A DNA stretch of 64,000 nt. Origin: Firm-04 sp045591925 (GTDB lineage: Bacteria; Bacillota; Clostridia; Oscillospirales; Ruminococcaceae). The notes under the pieces were generated by a model that made no database searches, was not told the origin of the DNA, and saw only the letters and a list, made by a program, of their open reading frames with translations. This document shows positions 52,221 to 60,549 of this stretch, piece by piece. Where the stretch lies: the NCBI GenBank assembly GCA_045591925.1, contig JAZNTW010000017.1:96558-160557 (forward strand). The letters are read 5' to 3'. How positions within the stretch are numbered: the first letter of the stretch is position 1; every line of letters begins with the position of its first letter. The position numbers and the translations under genes were made by a program.

Positions 52221-52751
52221 ATGGCAAACAATGCTCTGCTCGTCATCGAGCTGCAAAATGATTATCTCTGGGAAAAGCGCAAGCCGAAATTCCCGTATGA
52301 TACCGAGAAGCTGCTTTCGGCAGTCAATGCGGCGATCACCCGAACAAAAGAATCCGGCGGCGATGTCATCTATCTCCGACAGATTTTTCCGGATACGCCC
52401 TCGAACCGCATCATCTTCGGATTCTGTATTGATGAAACCGAGGGTGCGGAATTTGTGAATGATTTGCAGATTGTATCCGAATTGTGCTTCGATAAAAATG
52501 TCGCAGACGCGTATCTGAATACGACATTTGCAGAATTCATGAACGCACAGGGTTATACCGATATCACAATCTGCGGTATTGATGAAGCCGGCAGCGTTGC
52601 GGCAACCGCCAAGGGCGCAGTCCAAACCGGCGTATCGGTTACCATTCTCCAAAACGCGGTCGCAAGCCGTTTCCCGATGAACAAGCTCGCGCCGCTTCGC
52701 GCAGAGCTGAAAGCACTCGGCGTTCGCTATGAGTCCGGCTCGATTGCGTAA
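52221..52751 (+). CDS. Isochorismatase-fold protein with Ser in place of catalytic Cys
   Basis: 176 aa cysteine-hydrolase (isochorismatase/nicotinamidase) fold: Asp14 in 'LLVIELQNDYL', Lys92 in 'FDKNVADAYLNTTF', and the nucleophile elbow 'GIDEAGSVAATA' (119-130). The family normally has Cys where this protein has Ser125. The codon is AGC, unambiguous in the sequence. Asp and Lys remain, so it may be a weak hydrolase, a binding protein, or use another residue (Cys118 is nearby). GGAGG upstream; monocistronic. Confidence 0.85.
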   Translation: MANNALLVIELQNDYLWEKRKPKFPYDTEKLLSAVNAAITRTKESGGDVIYLRQIFPDTPSNRIIFGFCIDETEGAEFVNDLQIVSELCFDKNVADAYLNTTFAEFMNAQGYTDITICGIDEAGSVAATAKGAVQTGVSVTILQNAVASRFPMNKLAPLRAELKALGVRYESGSIA

Positions 52752-52819
52752 CAGGAACGAATAGCGCAAGCGGAGTTGTATGCGTGAAATACAAGACTCA
52801 TTTTGCCTACAGATTTATT

Positions 52820-52953
52820 AAGGCAACACCGCGCAAAGTCCGCCTTACGGCTTGGCGGCACATCTACTTGCATATTTTCCGCCATCTTGCACAGAAATTC
52901 TGACGAAAAAACTGACTGCGTATTTGCACCACTAACTCTGTGCGGTATTGCCT
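52820..52953 (+). mobile_element. MITE-like element, copy C (134 bp, internally deleted)
   Basis: Left 50 bp identical to the other copies; an internal deletion removes the GCTGGGC palindrome region and one ACTTGT repeat. Right end GCGGTATTGCCT intact. Lies between the isochorismatase gene and a gene remnant. Confidence 0.8.
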
Positions 52954-52967
52954 AAATTAAATAACAT

Positions 52968-53087
52968 GGCAGCTTCCCGTCAGATTCGTATCTCTACAAG
53001 CTGATGTCAACGAAGTTTGGAGAGAGTATGTCTTCTGAGGAAGCCGAAAACTTGATCCGAGAAATCATGTCGGGAAAAACTGTGTGA
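52968..53087 (+). pseudogene. 3' remnant of an unknown gene
   Basis: A 39-codon frame without a start, ending in TGA: it reads 'GSFPSDSYLYKLMSTKFGES' then 'MSSEEAENLIREIMSGK'. Amphipathic and protein-like, with a stop codon just upstream (52962). Looks like the C-terminus of a gene whose 5' part was lost where MITE copy C sits. An internal ATG could give an 18-residue peptide. Confidence 0.45.
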
Positions 53088-53137
53088 GTTTCGGATCATC
53101 CGGAAAGAGTAATTTATGTTGAAGCGGTTTTGTTCTT

Positions 53138-53737
53138 TTATGGTTTCCGCACTGCGCCATTGCACCGCGCAAGGTCGGTACACCGCCTTGCTGCAACGGT
53201 GACCTCCGCGCCCAGCGCACGCAGACGGCTTTGCAGCGCATTGCTCACTCTGCCGGCACCGAGGATCAGACAGGGCAGTTTGTGCAGTACAACCGGCAAT
53301 TCCTGCATTGCGATCTGAATGGCACCCTCTGCTGTCGGGACAGCATTGCGCAGGGCAAAGGTTTCTTCTTTTGCATAATCCGCAGCGCGCAGACCTGCCG
53401 ACTCAATCTGACTCCTTATCTGCGGTGAAATCCGACCGCCCAGTACAATGCCGTTCGGTTTGACCAGCGGCAGCAGTGCCGACAGCCGAAGCGCATTGCT
53501 CCCGAATGGGGTAAACAGAAAGCCATCATCCTGCGTAACCGGCATCGGCAGCACCAGCGCATCCAGCATTTGCGGCATATCCTCTATATGCTCCGAAGCA
53601 GTCAGCTGCTCCGGCAGCACACCAAAACGGTCAAAGCCCGTGACTGTCACCTGACAGAATGTACGAAGCTCTGCCGCCGCCGTAATCTGCCGCAGATCAC
53701 CGCCTGCAAACAGCAGCCGTTTCTGTGTATCTTTCAT
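53138..53737 (-). pseudogene. dpaA: Truncated dipicolinate synthase subunit A
   Basis: 199 aa from ATG 53737 (GGAG 8 bp upstream). N-terminal DpaA/SpoVFA region 'RLLFAGGDLRQITAAAELR', then the NAD-binding part 'LILGAGRVSNALQSRLRALGAEVTVAARR' (in part). SpoVFA proteins are near 290-300 aa; this one stops about 20 residues after the nucleotide-binding motif, and no matching frame continues downstream. dpaB is absent. Probably a non-functional relic of spore dipicolinate synthesis. Confidence 0.75.
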
Positions 53738-53845
53738 TGACCTCACTCCTTTTGTCATGCTGATTTCCGGAATTCCGGATGCTCTATGGTATGCGAAATT
53801 TGCCGAATCTGTGCGGAATCATCGCACATATGATTCTATCAAATC

Positions 53846-53905
53846 ATCCCCCTGAAAAACAGATTCTTGAATGCGTTTACGGTTCAAGGCTGCGTTCAGG
53901 GGGAT
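53846..53905. repeat. Long inverted repeat
   Basis: ATCCCCCTGAA and TTCAGGGGGAT (11 bp arms) separated by 38 bp; TTTTC follows on the plus strand. No plus-strand gene ends here. Confidence 0.5.
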
Positions 53906-53927
53906 TTTCATATGTCGATTCTGCAAG

Positions 53928-53967
53928 AAAAACAGCATCTCCCCCTGCCGCACAGCAAGGGGAGATG
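53928..53967 (-). terminator. Terminator of the M16C peptidase gene
   Basis: Minus strand CATCTCCCC...GGGGAGATG hairpin followed by GCTGTTTTT, about 45 bp after the stop. Confidence 0.7.
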
Positions 53968-54010
53968 AATGCCATATTTTGTTACTGGACAATGGTTTTC
54001 CGCAATCGGA

Positions 54011-56893
54011 TTACGCTTCTGCAATTTCGAGATTTTCGCAATCCGCAAGCAGATTTTCTGCGGCACAAACGCAGACTGCGCCGTCCTTTGCAAACGCATC
54101 CCAGACCGCACAGGAATCCAGCAGCGTTTGCCGCGTCATTGCGAGGATTTGCTTCCGATCGGCAACGACTTCCTCCTTTGTCATGCCGGTCAGCCAAAAC
54201 GCATCGGCGACCACGCCCAGTTCTCTCGGCGCACGCAGAGGATCTTCATCCGAAAGCGTTGAGATGATATATTTATCAAGCGGTTCATCGCTTTCGCAGA
54301 ACTGCCGGATAAAATCGGAAATTCCGCTGTTGATTGCCAGAGAGCGTGCCGGCGATGGGTCACGGTAGGAGTAGGTGAACATCATGTTGTCCTTTTTCAG
54401 GCTGATGCCTGTGCCGTAAGCGCCGCCCTGCACACGCACAACATTCCACAGATAGCTCAGGGAAATCAGCTTTGCCGCAACACGCCAGCCTGCGTGGAAG
54501 CCATATTGCTCGCGCGACAGCCGCCAGCCCTGAACCGCAAAGCCGATCTGCGCCGGAATCTGATAGCCCATCCGCATCGGAAGTGTTGTCTTGTAGGCTG
54601 CGGTCGGCGGTACGGCATTGCCCTCCGGAAAACGCTTCAGCAGCGCGGAAATATCATGCTCCTTTGCCGCAGATATACTTGCATATACGAGCCGCGAGCG
54701 GCAGATTGTCTCTGCCTGCAGCTTTTTCATCAAGCCGATCAATTCTGCGCCGGCTTCGTCAAATTCCTTCACGAGTCTTGCTGTCCGACGAATCAGCGGA
54801 TAGCCGGATATCGCACTCGAAACCGCATCGCGCGCGGAATATTGCGACATTACACTCGTCAAGCCGATCACATGGCCTGCCATGATTCCCATTTGTCTGA
54901 GACGCTCATTGGTTTGCAGCAAAATTTCGCGGATTTTCTCTTTTTGCATGAAATCGGTATTTTGCAGAACCTCGCAAATCAGATCAAACGCATCCTGCAA
55001 TTTATCTTCTAAGACACTGCACCGAACCGTCAGCATCGGCGTACAGGCATCACAGACATCCTTTTTCGCGGTCACATCAACCGATACAGACAGTCTGCCA
55101 AGATGATTTTTCAATGCCTGCTGCAATTCCAGTGCAGAATAATTCGTAGTTGCGAGCTTTCCGAACAGGCTGCCGGCATGAGAAAGCAGCGTCAATTCTT
55201 CCAGGGAATAATCGGTCATGGCAAAGGAGAGCGCCAGATGCACAATTCCGCTGCAAGCCACGGGATGATACAGCACCGTGGCGCCATCTACCTGATGAAC
55301 GACGGTTTCTGTCCATGACGGCTCCTCGCTGACCTCGGAAATCGGGAGTGTCGGGAGCGTTGCAAGCTGCTCCAACGTATCGGGTGTCTGCTGCCATGCT
55401 TGGAGTACGCGGTTCAGCTCACAGTTTTCGGCAATTTCTTCCTCTGTCCATGCGCCGCAGACTGCATCCAGCCGTGCAGCCTCCTCTTGGCGCAGCTCCT
55501 CACCGCGCGTATGGGATGGCAGCGAATACAGTATAACTGTGCCGTCATCCTCGACCAGCAGTTCTTTCAAAAGCTGCTCGAACTGCTTATCGGCAAGCAT
55601 TTTGCGAACCGCCGCAAAATCCTCGTTATATACAAGATTCTGCATCGGGTCGCCACCGTACAGCCAGCTTCCCATACAGTTGATGCAGCGTTCAAGTCCC
55701 TGCGGCTCATCCGGCTCCAGAAGATGGAATGCAAGCCGGTTTGCCGATGCCTCCAATGCCTTATAATCCAGACCGTTTTCTGCAAGCTCCGCAGCAACGC
55801 GCCGAATCAGCGGCAGGATTTCATCCGCTTTGCCGTCTGTCACATTCTTTGCCTGAATCGACAGGATCGACTGCGCAATCGAATCGTCAATGGAAATATC
55901 AAGCTCCTGTGCAAGACCTGCGGAGAGAACCGCGCGTTTGATCGGTGTCTCATTGGTGCCGCATACGACATCGAGCAGAATCCGGACTGCAATCATCCGC
56001 ACACGATCCTGCCAATTTCCAAATAATCTGCCGACCGTCAGACAGCTTCTGTCCGTCAATTCTTCATCGGCAGCCAGCTCGTAATACTGTGTTGCGGATG
56101 CACTTTTTCTCGGCTGTTCTGTGATGACGGGCAGTGCTTCGCTCTTGTCATATTGGGAAAGATAGCTCTCGATACGCGAAAGCGTTTCCGCGATCGGAAC
56201 ATCGCCATCAAGATAAATGCGTGCATTCGAGGGGTGATAAAACCGGCGATAGGTTTCCTTGAACTGCTCATAGGTCAGCGTCGGAATCACAGTCGGGTCG
56301 CCGCCGGAGTTGAAGCCGTAGCAGGAATCCGGAAACAGCAGAGAGAGCAGCTTATATTCTGCAAGCTCATCCACGCTGCTCATTGCGCCCTTCATTTCAT
56401 TGAACACAACGCCCTTGTAGCTGTATGTGCCATTTTCATCCTGTTCGATATGCCAGCCTTCCTGATAGAAGATATTGGGATTATCGAGGATCGCCGGCGC
56501 AAATACCGCATCCAGATATACGTCTGTCAGATTCAGAAAATCGCGCAGATTCCGGCTTGAAACGGGATACATGGTCTTATCCGGAAATGTCATTGCGTTG
56601 AGGAACGTATTCATGGAGCTTTTGAGCAGCTCCACAAACGGCTCACGCACCGGATATTTGGCAGAACCACACAGCACCGAATGCTCCAGAATATGGAACA
56701 CGCCCGTGCTGTCCTCCGGCAGTGTTTTGAACGCAATGGAAAACAGCTTGTTCTCCATTCCGTTATCGACCCAGACAAGCTCCGTGCCTGTTTTGTCAAA
56801 TACCATTTCAACGAGTCTGCCGTGCAGCTCCTCCGATTCGCGGATGCGCGTGACAGTAAATCCATTCAGTTGATCGCCAACCTGCTTTAGCAT
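54011..56893 (-). CDS. M16C insulinase-family zinc metallopeptidase
   Basis: 960 aa, matching the size of presequence-protease-like M16C enzymes. Zinc motif HxxEH at H67-I-L-E70-H71, with distal Glu likely in 'GVVFNEMKGAMSS' (near 145). Two M16 halves are visible; the second lacks the motif, as expected. No signal peptide, so probably cytosolic oligopeptide degradation. AAAGGA before ATG 56893. MITE copy D ends 24 bp upstream of the start and may form part of the promoter region. Confidence 0.93.
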   Translation of the reverse strand: MLKQVGDQLNGFTVTRIRESEELHGRLVEMVFDKTGTELVWVDNGMENKLFSIAFKTLPEDSTGVFHILEHSVLCGSAKYPVREPFVELLKSSMNTFLNAMTFPDKTMYPVSSRNLRDFLNLTDVYLDAVFAPAILDNPNIFYQEGWHIEQDENGTYSYKGVVFNEMKGAMSSVDELAEYKLLSLLFPDSCYGFNSGGDPTVIPTLTYEQFKETYRRFYHPSNARIYLDGDVPIAETLSRIESYLSQYDKSEALPVITEQPRKSASATQYYELAADEELTDRSCLTVGRLFGNWQDRVRMIAVRILLDVVCGTNETPIKRAVLSAGLAQELDISIDDSIAQSILSIQAKNVTDGKADEILPLIRRVAAELAENGLDYKALEASANRLAFHLLEPDEPQGLERCINCMGSWLYGGDPMQNLVYNEDFAAVRKMLADKQFEQLLKELLVEDDGTVILYSLPSHTRGEELRQEEAARLDAVCGAWTEEEIAENCELNRVLQAWQQTPDTLEQLATLPTLPISEVSEEPSWTETVVHQVDGATVLYHPVACSGIVHLALSFAMTDYSLEELTLLSHAGSLFGKLATTNYSALELQQALKNHLGRLSVSVDVTAKKDVCDACTPMLTVRCSVLEDKLQDAFDLICEVLQNTDFMQKEKIREILLQTNERLRQMGIMAGHVIGLTSVMSQYSARDAVSSAISGYPLIRRTARLVKEFDEAGAELIGLMKKLQAETICRSRLVYASISAAKEHDISALLKRFPEGNAVPPTAAYKTTLPMRMGYQIPAQIGFAVQGWRLSREQYGFHAGWRVAAKLISLSYLWNVVRVQGGAYGTGISLKKDNMMFTYSYRDPSPARSLAINSGISDFIRQFCESDEPLDKYIISTLSDEDPLRAPRELGVVADAFWLTGMTKEEVVADRKQILAMTRQTLLDSCAVWDAFAKDGAVCVCAAENLLADCENLEIAEA

Positions 56894-56917
56894 AGCATTG
56901 TTCCTTTCTGATTATAT

Positions 56918-57070
56918 AAGGCAACACCGCGCAAAGTCCGCCTTACGGCTTGGCGGCACATCTACTTGTACTTGCATATTTTCCGCTATCTGCACAGATA
57001 TTCCTTGCTGGGCGTCATTTCTATACAATCTGATTGCGTATCTGCACCATCAACTCTGTGCGGTATTGCC
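56918..57070 (+). mobile_element. MITE-like element, copy D (153 bp)
   Basis: Ends AAGGCAACACCGC and GCGGTATTGCC. Same internal deletion as copy A. Its left border sits next to ATTATA (TATAAT on the minus strand, 56911-56916), directly ahead of the M16C gene. Confidence 0.8.
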
Positions 57071-57188
57071 ATAAATTATTCTATAAGTATTATTGTACCA
57101 TAAATTCGATTTTATTGCAACCCTGTTCGACCGTGTGCGCGATGATATTTTTTCATTGTGATTTTCTTGGTTTTTTCGCCTATTCCCA

Positions 57189-57217
57189 TTGATATTTTAA
57201 AAAACATATGTTATAAT
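57189..57217 (+). promoter_or_regulatory. Promoter of the three-gene membrane module
   Basis: TTGATA (57189-57194), 17 bp ending in TGT, TATAAT (57212-57217), 38 bp before ATG 57255. Confidence 0.8.
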
Positions 57218-57254
57218 ATATGCGGATTCAGTCGAAAAACGGGAGGCGGAGACC

Positions 57255-58709
57255 ATGGCAGCACCGAAACAGCCCAATACGCCTGCACAGAAACGCAGAA
57301 CCGTCCTGTTGCTTTGCATTGCCTTTCTGGTCTGCTGCATCGGCGCGGAAGCGTATCTGCTGATTCGCCGTGCCGAACAAAGCATCCGGCTCGAACAGCG
57401 TGATCCGGCGGCTGAACTGCTTGACGCCTATTTCAGCGGTGATTATACAGCCGCAAGGCGCATCCGGCTGACCGATTACCCGAACGCGATCGTTCCGGAG
57501 GATGTCCTGCAAAAGCTGTCAGAACAGGCAGAAACCGTTCGTGACACTTATGTTTCGGGACAAATCGACATATCCGCAGCAACCGAGCAAACGGATGCAC
57601 TCATACAGCTTGAAATTCCGGCGCTTACCGAAGCCGTACAGCCAATTCATGCGGAAATCCGACTGCGCGAAGCCGCATTGCTGTGCATTAAGCAAGCAGA
57701 TACGTATTTTGCAGCGGGTGATTATGCTGCCGCGTATACGCAATATCGCAGTGTCCCGCAAAACGATGCGGCACTCATGAAACTGATTGACCATAATTTG
57801 ACGCAAAGCGTCTCCATGCTTGTTACGCAGACAATCGCGGATGCAAATGCGGCAGAGAAAAACAACGATTACGATACAGCAATTTCGCTGCTGAACGATA
57901 CCATCCGATTGCTTGACAATCAAAATGACACGCTGCAAGCTGCGCTCGAAACGGTTCAGACACATCAGCAGCAGGCGCAGTATTTAGAGGCTTGCAAGGC
58001 GGCGCGGCACAGCTTTGACCGCGGTGCATATGCAGACGCATTCGATACGCTGTTCAAGGCAACCGCCGATTGCGCGGAGGATTCTGCATATTCCATCTTG
58101 CTAGCAGATACGCTGAAAAGCTATCGGGATACCTATTTCCGGATTCTGCCGCAGAAAATGTATGCGCTGCTGGAATCCGATGAACAGGCGCGGGCGGAAA
58201 CGCTTGTCAATGAAGCAGCAGAATTATTTCCGGACGAACCGGAATCCGCTGCGCTTCAGGAACGCTATCAACAGGCATTGCCGAAAGACTTGATCTTAGT
58301 CGGTACGCCGAGCCTGAATGATTTTATACAGACCGATTCCGAGCTGACCGGCTTCGATGGCAGCACGTATCAATCCGATACAGGAAATCTCTATTGTTCC
58401 TATGACGGCGCACTTTCCGGCAGACAAAGCTGCAGCGCTGTATTTCATGTTGGCGGCGGCTATCGCCGGCTTACCCTGACAGCCCTGCCACTGGATTCCT
58501 TTGACGAAAATCTCACTGTTCTGCTTGAAATCAGCGCTGATAATACAATTCTGGATACATATGCAATTTCGCATCAATTTGGCGTGCTGCATATTGTTCT
58601 GGACATCACCGGCGCGGAAGAAATCCGGCTTCGCGTCAAGCCCCAAGGAAATCATGAGGACCTCCGTCACGCCGGCGTGATCCTCGCAGACGCAAAGATT
58701 ACGGCATAA
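57255..58709 (+). CDS. Membrane-anchored helical-repeat protein with C-terminal beta-sandwich
   Basis: 484 aa. N-terminal transmembrane helix (about 16-38), then an extracellular alpha-helical region of TPR-like character (about 45-350; 'YFAAGDYAAAYTQYRSV', 'AEKNNDYDTAISLLND'), then a beta domain (about 355-484) resembling NPCBM-type sugar-binding folds ('GNLYCSYDGALSGR'). No enzyme motif. First gene of an operon with a zinc-ribbon protein and another anchored protein. Function unknown. Confidence 0.78.
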   Translation: MAAPKQPNTPAQKRRTVLLLCIAFLVCCIGAEAYLLIRRAEQSIRLEQRDPAAELLDAYFSGDYTAARRIRLTDYPNAIVPEDVLQKLSEQAETVRDTYVSGQIDISAATEQTDALIQLEIPALTEAVQPIHAEIRLREAALLCIKQADTYFAAGDYAAAYTQYRSVPQNDAALMKLIDHNLTQSVSMLVTQTIADANAAEKNNDYDTAISLLNDTIRLLDNQNDTLQAALETVQTHQQQAQYLEACKAARHSFDRGAYADAFDTLFKATADCAEDSAYSILLADTLKSYRDTYFRILPQKMYALLESDEQARAETLVNEAAELFPDEPESAALQERYQQALPKDLILVGTPSLNDFIQTDSELTGFDGSTYQSDTGNLYCSYDGALSGRQSCSAVFHVGGGYRRLTLTALPLDSFDENLTVLLEISADNTILDTYAISHQFGVLHIVLDITGAEEIRLRVKPQGNHEDLRHAGVILADAKITA

Positions 58710-58728
58710 CACGAAAGGAGAATGTACA

Positions 58729-59028
58729 ATGAATCATTTCTGGACTTGTCCGCATTGTAAATCCGAAAACGCCGACAAAATGAAGTTCTGTCAGCTTTGC
58801 CATAAGCCGCGCGAGTATCCGGAGAATTACAAAGCCCCGGAAGAGCCGAAGAAAATTCCGCAATCCGCGATCCCCGATCCGCGGATGCCAAAGCCGGAGC
58901 CGCCGCCGCCGGAGCCGACATATGCGCTTCCTTCTGCGCGTGCGAAGTATCTCCAGATGGTTCTGATTGCGCTGAATATTCTGATTCTGATTGGCAATAT
59001 CATTGCACTCATTATCTTTCTGCAATGA
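58729..59028 (+). CDS. Zinc-ribbon protein with C-terminal membrane helix
   Basis: 99 aa. One zinc finger (WTCPHCKSENADKMKFCQLC, residues 5-24; CxxC...CxxC), a Pro-rich linker (about 38-65) and a terminal transmembrane helix (75-97), so the zinc finger would face the cytoplasm. AAAGGAG before ATG 58729. Overlaps the next gene by ATGA. Confidence 0.82.
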   Translation: MNHFWTCPHCKSENADKMKFCQLCHKPREYPENYKAPEEPKKIPQSAIPDPRMPKPEPPPPEPTYALPSARAKYLQMVLIALNILILIGNIIALIIFLQ

Positions 59029-59837
59029 GCAAGCATCCGAATGCGGCATTGCTTGCGGTGACGATACTGCTCGCGCTGCTCTGCATCCTCGGCGGCATAC
59101 TGCTGCTTTCGGGTTGGCAGCCTGATACTGCGCAAGCGGATTCTGCCGCTCAGACTTCGACGACAGCTTCGACATCCGCGCCGCATACAACCGTTTCAGC
59201 CACCGAAACGCAATCTGAAACAACGACCGCCACAACAACCGTTCCTGATCCGCACGCGCTGTATTATGATTATCTGGAAACTGTGCTGCTGCCAGAATTC
59301 GGCAGCGCGGATACGTCCGGTGCCGTGCCATGCAGTTCGCATAGCGGTATTGCAGGCGTATTGTTCGATGACCTGCGTGATACCGGTATGGATGACATGG
59401 TCGTGATTTGTCTGGAATCCACCGTCAACAGCAGAGCCGCACTGCCCGTTCTGCGCTGGTACGGTGAAGCTGACAGCGGGGTGACGCTGCTCGATACCTT
59501 TGAGGTCAAGCCGCAATGGTCGGCATATTGCATCCGCCGGGATGGGAAAGACCTGTATCTCAGCGGCGAATATCTCGATGAAAATGCCAATGCCGAGACC
59601 TGCCGTTTCACGGAAATCCAGCTTACCTTTCAGCCGGAGCCGGATCTGACCATGCTGAATATGGAGGTCGGTACTGCGGCAGAGCGTCCCGTGCCATTGT
59701 ATCCGGAAACGGCAGAGCTGCTGCTCGAAATGCAGCTTGATACTGCGCAGCCCATTTCGCCGCTGACGGAGCGCCGCTATCTGCTCCGGAACTATACCGA
59801 TCGGCAGGCTGCAAGCATCATGAAAGCATTGCTGTAA
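59025..59837 (+). CDS. Membrane-anchored protein of unknown function
   Basis: 270 aa. Transmembrane helix at about 8-30, Thr/Ser-rich spacer (about 38-75), then an extracellular domain (about 80-270) with 'AGVLFDDLRDTGMDDMVVICLE', similar in flavour to the Asp-rich loops of the lipoprotein at 46429. No motif recognised. Coupled to the zinc-ribbon gene; followed by MITE copy E. Confidence 0.75.
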   Translation: MSKHPNAALLAVTILLALLCILGGILLLSGWQPDTAQADSAAQTSTTASTSAPHTTVSATETQSETTTATTTVPDPHALYYDYLETVLLPEFGSADTSGAVPCSSHSGIAGVLFDDLRDTGMDDMVVICLESTVNSRAALPVLRWYGEADSGVTLLDTFEVKPQWSAYCIRRDGKDLYLSGEYLDENANAETCRFTEIQLTFQPEPDLTMLNMEVGTAAERPVPLYPETAELLLEMQLDTAQPISPLTERRYLLRNYTDRQAASIMKALL

Positions 59838-59848
59838 TCTCCGGAATT

Positions 59849-60018
59849 AAGGCAATACCCCACAGAGTTGGTGGTGCTGATACGCAGTCAGATTGTATAG
59901 AAATGACGCCGCTGGGCTGACGCCCGGCAAGGAATCTCTGTGCAAGATGGCGGAAAATATGCAAGTACAAGTAGATGTGCCGCCAAGCCGTAAGGCGGAC
60001 TTTGCGCGGTGTCGCCTT
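59849..60018 (-). mobile_element. MITE-like element, copy E (170 bp)
   Basis: Full-length type, over 90 percent identical to copy B by eye, TA at both outer borders, intact internal GCTGGGC palindrome. Ends 18 bp before the cadC -35 box. Confidence 0.82.
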
Positions 60019-60036
60019 AAAATTTTCAGGAAGGTA

Positions 60037-60065
60037 TTGACAATTCCAATCAGATATGATATAAT
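60037..60065 (+). promoter_or_regulatory. Consensus promoter of cadC
   Basis: TTGACA (60037-60042), 17 bp ending in TGA, TATAAT (60060-60065). The operator follows 4 bp downstream. Confidence 0.9.
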
Positions 60066-60069
60066 GCTT

Positions 60070-60093
60070 ATAGTTGAACAACCATTCAACTAT
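60070..60093 (+). promoter_or_regulatory. Operator 1 for the CadC-type repressor
   Basis: Perfect palindrome ATAGTTG-N10-CAACTAT (arms extend to ATAGTTGAA/TTCAACTAT), at the expected transcription start. Matches the 12-2-12-like spacing of ArsR/SmtB sites in general form. Identical half-sites recur at 60502-60525. Confidence 0.85.
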
Positions 60094-60110
60094 CGAAAGG
60101 GCGAATACAA

Positions 60111-60464
60111 ATGGAAAAACAGCCGATCTGTTCCTGTGAGATGATTCACGCGGAGGTTGTGCAGGAGGTTGCTGCGCAGCTTTCCAAACGGGAAACCTAT
60201 CTCTCTCTTGCAACATTATATAAAATGTTCGGTGACGGCACGCGCGTACAGATTCTCCATGCGCTGGAGCTGCATGAGCTTTGCGTCTGTGATCTGGCAG
60301 CGCTCCTTGGTCTGACAAAATCTGCCGTATCGCATCAGCTCAAATCCCTGCGGCTTGCAAGACTTGTCAAATACCGCAGAGATGGTCAGATCATCTATTA
60401 TTCGCTTGCGGATGACCATGTGAAAGAGATTCTGGATATGGGCTTTGAGCATCTTACAGAATAA
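60111..60464 (+). CDS. cadC: ArsR/SmtB-family metal-responsive repressor, CadC type
   Basis: 117 aa winged helix. Soft-metal (alpha3N) site: Cys7, Cys9, Cys58 and Cys60 (ELCVCDLA), comparable to Cys7/11/58/60 in Staphylococcus CadC. The structural alpha5 site is also present: Asp101, His103, His114, Glu117. Recognition helix 'TKSAVSHQLKSL'. It should sense Cd/Pb/Zn and derepress itself and cadA. The start ATG 60111 is preceded by AAAGG. Confidence 0.94.
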   Translation: MEKQPICSCEMIHAEVVQEVAAQLSKRETYLSLATLYKMFGDGTRVQILHALELHELCVCDLAALLGLTKSAVSHQLKSLRLARLVKYRRDGQIIYYSLADDHVKEILDMGFEHLTE

Positions 60465-60471
60465 AACATAT

Positions 60472-60494
60472 GCGGGAAATTCCCGCTTTTGTTT
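60472..60494 (+). terminator. Terminator between cadC and cadA
   Basis: GCGGGAA/TTCCCGC, followed by TTTTGTTTT. Suggests that cadA is partly uncoupled from the cadC transcript. Confidence 0.65.
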
Positions 60495-60501
60495 TCACAT
60501 A

Positions 60502-60525
60502 ATAGTTGCATATTTGTTCAACTAT
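60502..60525 (+). promoter_or_regulatory. Operator 2 for the CadC-type repressor
   Basis: ATAGTTG-N10-CAACTAT, the same half-sites and spacing as operator 1, 25 bp before cadA. No convincing second promoter hexamer pair was found around it. Confidence 0.8.
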
Positions 60526-60549
60526 TTATTTATCAAACGGAGGGGTATT

